64,000 bases of DNA from Microaerobacter geothermalis (GTDB taxonomy: Bacteria; Bacillota; Bacilli; DSM-22679): positions 1 through 64,000 of the forward strand of contig NZ_JAKIHL010000010.1 of NCBI RefSeq assembly GCF_021608135.1, written 5' to 3'. Under the pieces are notes generated by a model. That model ran no database searches. It saw only the letters and a list, made by a program, of their open reading frames with translations, and was not told the DNA's origin. Shown one piece after another: positions 61,030 through 64,000 of this stretch; the stretch's first letter is position 1, and the number at the start of each line of letters is the position of its first letter. The position numbers and the translations under genes are program-made.

Positions 61030-62420
61030 TGGGAAGAGAATGGATTCAGCCAAAATACCAAGGGAAAAACATTGTCGTGATTGGTACCGGTAAGAGTGGA
61101 CTAGCTGTTGCCAAACTTCTTCACGATGTGGGAGCTCAAGTTACGATTAATGATCGAAGAGAGCGTCAAAGCTGTCAAGGGATAGAGGAATTAGAACAGA
61201 TGGGAATTATTTGTATTTGTGGTTCTCATCCCGATGATGTTATTCATCCTCAGATTGATCTTGTGGTGAAAAATCCCGGTGTCCCTTATGAATCTCCGCC
61301 GATTGCTAAAGCGATGCAACTATCGATACCTGTAATCACTGAAGTGGAAGTGGCTTATGATTTTATCGATGTCCCTTTTATCGCGATCACCGGTTCCAAC
61401 GGCAAAACAACCACCACAACATTGGTAGGAGAGATGTTAAAAAAAGGAAGTTTTTACCCTACGGTAGCCGGAAATATCGGCAGGGCGTTAAGCGAAGTTG
61501 TCCTTCAAGAAGAACAGCTATCTGTCATTGTGGCTGAATTAAGCAGTTTTCAACTGGCAGGGATCCAGCATTTCCGCCCGCAAATAGGATGCTTGTTAAA
61601 CCTTTATCCTGCCCATTTGGATTATCACCATACCATTGAAGAGTATGCAAAGGCGAAGATGAATCTGTTTATCAATCAGACAAAGGATGATGTGGCGGTT
61701 TTGAATTGGAATTCTTCCCTGATACGATCACTTTCCCATCAGATCCCGTCACAAAAGGTGTGGTTTAGTACCTCCCATGAGGTCCCCCAGGGTGCTTTTT
61801 TTCAACGTGGCCAATTATTTTATCGACCCCAGAGAGAAGAGACGATTCTTTTGATGGATCGGCAGGAAGTTGCCTTAAAAGGTAGCCATAATGTGGAAAA
61901 TGCCCTGGCGGCAGCTGCTATCTCTCTGCAATGGGGAGTTCAACCGGAACATGTGGTGGAGGTTTTAAAAACATTTCAAGGAGTGGAACATAGACTTGAA
62001 TTTGTGACTGAGCTGAATGGTGTAAAATTTTATAATGATTCTAAAGCAACCAATCCTCAGGCAGCCATTTCTTCTATCACGTCATTCACTGAACCGGTTG
62101 TTCTGATTGCAGGGGGATTAGACCGGGGAATCGATTTTATGGAATTGGTTCCTGTTTTCAAGGAACATGTGAAGGGATTAATTACCTATGGCCAAACATC
62201 GGAAAAACTGAAAAAAGCAGGGGAACTGGCAGGGTTGGACCGGATAAAAACCGTCGAAAATGTAAGTAGTGCCGCGGAGGCGTCACTTTCATTTGCAGCC
62301 AGCGGTGATGTGGTGCTGCTATCTCCGGCATGTGCCAGTTGGGATATGTATTCTTCCTTTGAGGAGAGGGGAAGCATGTTTAAACAAGCTGTGCATAGAC
62401 TTGTAAAAGAAGGCCTTTAG
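61029..62420 (+). CDS. murD: UDP-MurNAc-L-alanine:D-glutamate ligase
   Basis: A 463-residue Mur ligase. VIGTGKSGLAVAKLL (N-terminal nucleotide fold), [18 protein letters not shown] (near 118) and YNDSKATNPQAAISSI are diagnostic. The ATG at 61029 overlaps the mraY stop (TGATG), so the two are translated together. GAGGTG lies within the mraY end. Confidence 0.93.
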   Translation: MGREWIQPKYQGKNIVVIGTGKSGLAVAKLLHDVGAQVTINDRRERQSCQGIEELEQMGIICICGSHPDDVIHPQIDLVVKNPGVPYESPPIAKAMQLSIPVITEVEVAYDFIDVPFIAITGSNGKTTTTTLVGEMLKKGSFYPTVAGNIGRALSEVVLQEEQLSVIVAELSSFQLAGIQHFRPQIGCLLNLYPAHLDYHHTIEEYAKAKMNLFINQTKDDVAVLNWNSSLIRSLSHQIPSQKVWFSTSHEVPQGAFFQRGQLFYRPQREETILLMDRQEVALKGSHNVENALAAAAISLQWGVQPEHVVEVLKTFQGVEHRLEFVTELNGVKFYNDSKATNPQAAISSITSFTEPVVLIAGGLDRGIDFMELVPVFKEHVKGLITYGQTSEKLKKAGELAGLDRIKTVENVSSAAEASLSFAASGDVVLLSPACASWDMYSSFEERGSMFKQAVHRLVKEGL

Positions 62421-62453
62421 GCACTTATTTTACAATAAATGAGGTGTTTCCCT

Positions 62454-63551
62454 TTGTCAAAGGCTCGTGTTTACCCGGATTTTTTTATCATTGCTGCTTC
62501 TCTAGGCTTATTATCGATTGGTGTTGTTATGGTTTATAGTTCCAGCGCAGTGTTATCCTTCTATCAGCAGGGGGATATGTACTTTTATGTAAAGAGACAG
62601 TTTTTGTTTGCTGCTCTTGGTGTGATTGCCATGATAATTACGATGAATGTGGATTATTGGATCTGGAGAAAATGGGCAAAAACCGGATTGATTCTTTGTT
62701 TTTTTCTTCTGGTGATCGTTTTGATTCCCGGGGTGGGTTTGGTTCGAGGAGGAGCCAGCAGTTGGCTGGGAGTAGGAGCTTTTTCCCTTCAACCTTCCGA
62801 ATTTATGAAATTGACTATGATTCTGTTTTTGTCTAAATGGTTATCAGAACATCAGAAGCAAATGATCTTCTTTACCAAAGGTATTATTCCGCCGCTCTCC
62901 ATTGTAGGGTTTGCCTTTGCCCTGATTATGATGCAGCCTGATTTAGGAACAGGTACCATTTTGGTTGGAACCGCTGTTTTAATGATCTATGTGGCAGGAG
63001 CCAGGTTGGCTCATTTATCGGGATTAGCCATGTTGGGAGTGGCAGGTTTTGTTGCCCTAATCCTTGCAGCACCATATCGCATCGCCCGAATTACAGGATT
63101 TCTGGATCCTTGGCAAGATCCACAGGGGGTAGGGTGGCAGCTGATTCAATCCCTTTACGCCATTGGACCTGGCGGATTAATGGGATTGGGTCTGGGCATG
63201 AGCAGACAAAAATTTTATTATGTTCCCGAACCGCAAACAGATTTTATTTTTTCCATATTGGCCGAAGAATTGGGGTTTATTGGCGGTTCCTTCGTTCTTT
63301 TACTTTTTTTGATTCTCCTGTGGAGAGGATTTAGAGCGGCCATTACCGCACCGGATATGTTTGGGAGTCTATTGGCCGTAGGGATTGTCAGCATGATTGC
63401 CATTCAAGTGATTATTAATGTAGGGGTGGTGACCGGCCTTTTTCCAGTTACAGGTATCACATTGCCATTTATTAGCTACGGAGGATCATCGCTTACCTTA
63501 ACCTTAACCGCTGTAGGAGTGTTACTTAATATTTCCAGATATTCGAGGTGA
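62454..63551 (+). CDS. spoVE: lipid II polymerase/flippase-family protein SpoVE
   Basis: A 365-residue SEDS protein (ten helices) that polymerises glycan from lipid [37 protein letters not shown] and [13 protein letters not shown] are the SEDS motifs. Length and sequence agree with B. subtilis SpoVE; FtsW is the other option, since the position in the dcw cluster is shared. TTG at 62454 with GAGGTG upstream gives the expected N-terminus. Confidence 0.85.
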   Translation: MSKARVYPDFFIIAASLGLLSIGVVMVYSSSAVLSFYQQGDMYFYVKRQFLFAALGVIAMIITMNVDYWIWRKWAKTGLILCFFLLVIVLIPGVGLVRGGASSWLGVGAFSLQPSEFMKLTMILFLSKWLSEHQKQMIFFTKGIIPPLSIVGFAFALIMMQPDLGTGTILVGTAVLMIYVAGARLAHLSGLAMLGVAGFVALILAAPYRIARITGFLDPWQDPQGVGWQLIQSLYAIGPGGLMGLGLGMSRQKFYYVPEPQTDFIFSILAEELGFIGGSFVLLLFLILLWRGFRAAITAPDMFGSLLAVGIVSMIAIQVIINVGVVTGLFPVTGITLPFISYGGSSLTLTLTAVGVLLNISRYSR

Positions 63552-63555
63552 TCGG

Positions 63556-64000
63556 ATGAGGATTATCATCTCAGGGGGAGGAACAGGAGGCCATATTTAT
63601 CCAGCTCTATCCCTATTGAAAGAGTTTAAAAAACGGGAGTCCGATATTGAGATTCTTTATGTAGGTTCCAAGCATGGACTAGAAGCAGATATTGTTCAGA
63701 AAGAAGGGATCCCTTTCTTTCCACTTAAAGTTTCGGGGTTTAAAAGGAAAATCTCATGGGAGAATCTTAGAACGGTGTATCGATTTATAAATGGAGTAAG
63801 CATCTGTAAATCATTGATTCGCAAGTTTAAACCGGATATCGTCATTGGGACGGGAGGTTATGTATGTGCCCCCGTTGTATATGCTGCTTCTAAACTGTCC
63901 ATCCCTACTTTAATCCATGAGCAGAATGTTATACCGGGATTAACCAACCAATTTTTATCCAGATATGTGGACATGGTTGCCGTATCCTTTTCAGGTTCTG
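63556..64000 (+). CDS. murG: MurG glycosyltransferase (cut by window end)
   Basis: The first 148 codons of Mur[18 protein letters not shown] is the nucleotide-sugar motif, and [12 protein letters not shown] is also diagnostic. MurG transfers GlcNAc to lipid I to make lipid II. Its start is 4 bases after the spoVE stop. The rest lies outside the window. Confidence 0.95.
   Translation, partial: MRIIISGGGTGGHIYPALSLLKEFKKRESDIEILYVGSKHGLEADIVQKEGIPFFPLKVSGFKRKISWENLRTVYRFINGVSICKSLIRKFKPDIVIGTGGYVCAPVVYAASKLSIPTLIHEQNVIPGLTNQFLSRYVDMVAVSFSGS

Noticed and set aside
1-64000. CRISPR array, prophage or integrase-bordered island
   Set aside because: No regularly spaced direct repeats with spacers, no cas genes, and no integrase or phage structural genes are visible. 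The single tRNA has no adjacent integrase.

Overview
The window comes from the chromosome of a spore-forming, low-to-moderate GC Gram-positive bacterium of the order Bacillales. The inference rests on bacillithiol synthesis (bshC), the sporulation genes spoVD and spoVE inside the dcw cluster, CotB-like coat proteins, a GerR/RsfA-type regulator, a YlaJ-type lipoprotein, the SR1/SR1P dual-function RNA beside speA, and a gene order close to the B. subtilis speA-yktB-yla-ylb-dcw arc. Genes for assembly of a cbb3-like oxidase and an S-adenosylhomocysteine hydrolase hint at a microaerobic, possibly thermophilic relative rather than Bacillus proper.

Layout. 0-9 kb: AlaX-type tRNA editing protein, CBS protein, small conserved proteins, MarR/Hpr-like regulator, SR1/SR1P, arginine decarboxylase, nitronate monooxygenase-like protein, YktB. 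9-17 kb: a 3-hydroxyisobutyrate dehydrogenase-like gene, tRNA-Pro(CGG), an orphan ABC binding lipoprotein, DUF2203, endonuclease IV and a rearranged yla block (ylaH, ylaI, DUF5665, ylaL, ylaJ, PIN-PhoH). 17-29 kb: an unknown protein/methyltransferase operon, YqgX-type hydrolase, CcoS-like and CcoG-like genes, CapA, HD-GYP, MidA-type methyltransferase, YqgY, a putative Fe-S-sensing repressor, an Spx/MgsR-like regulator, enoyl-CoA hydratase, gerR-like and ylbP. 29.6-33.6 kb: a biotin-dependent acyl-CoA carboxylase operon (yngH, yngHB, yngF, yngE type). 33.7-36.6 kb: panE, DUF3397, a small membrane protein, radical SAM/SPASM protein. 36.8-41.3 kb: an AT-rich locus of three CotB-like proteins around an ArsB/NhaD-type permease. 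41.5-45.4 kb: a reactive-sulfur operon (TusA-rhodanese, DsrE, rhodanese-persulfide dioxygenase, TusA, TauE, rhodanese) behind a promoter overlapped by a CsoR/CstR-type palindrome. 45.4-47.5 kb: MarR plus a 14-TM drug efflux pump. 47.8-64 kb: bshC, ahcY, then mraZ-rsmH-ftsL-pbpB-spoVD-murE-murF-mraY-murD-spoVE-murG (the last cut by the window end).

The most striking non-gene feature is a family of dispersed, modular intergenic repeats with about 11 full or partial copies. Its ends look like imperfect terminal inverted repeats. Copies sit in most larger gaps between genes and have entered the dcw cluster. Other notable non-gene structures are a long palindrome at the left edge, two related fragments that may be remnants of an IS200/IS605 (TnpB) right end, MraZ-box repeats, and a hairpin-rich leader before bshC. 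The best candidates for new biology are the CotB-permease locus, the repeat family, and the sulfur operon with its operator and internal hairpin.
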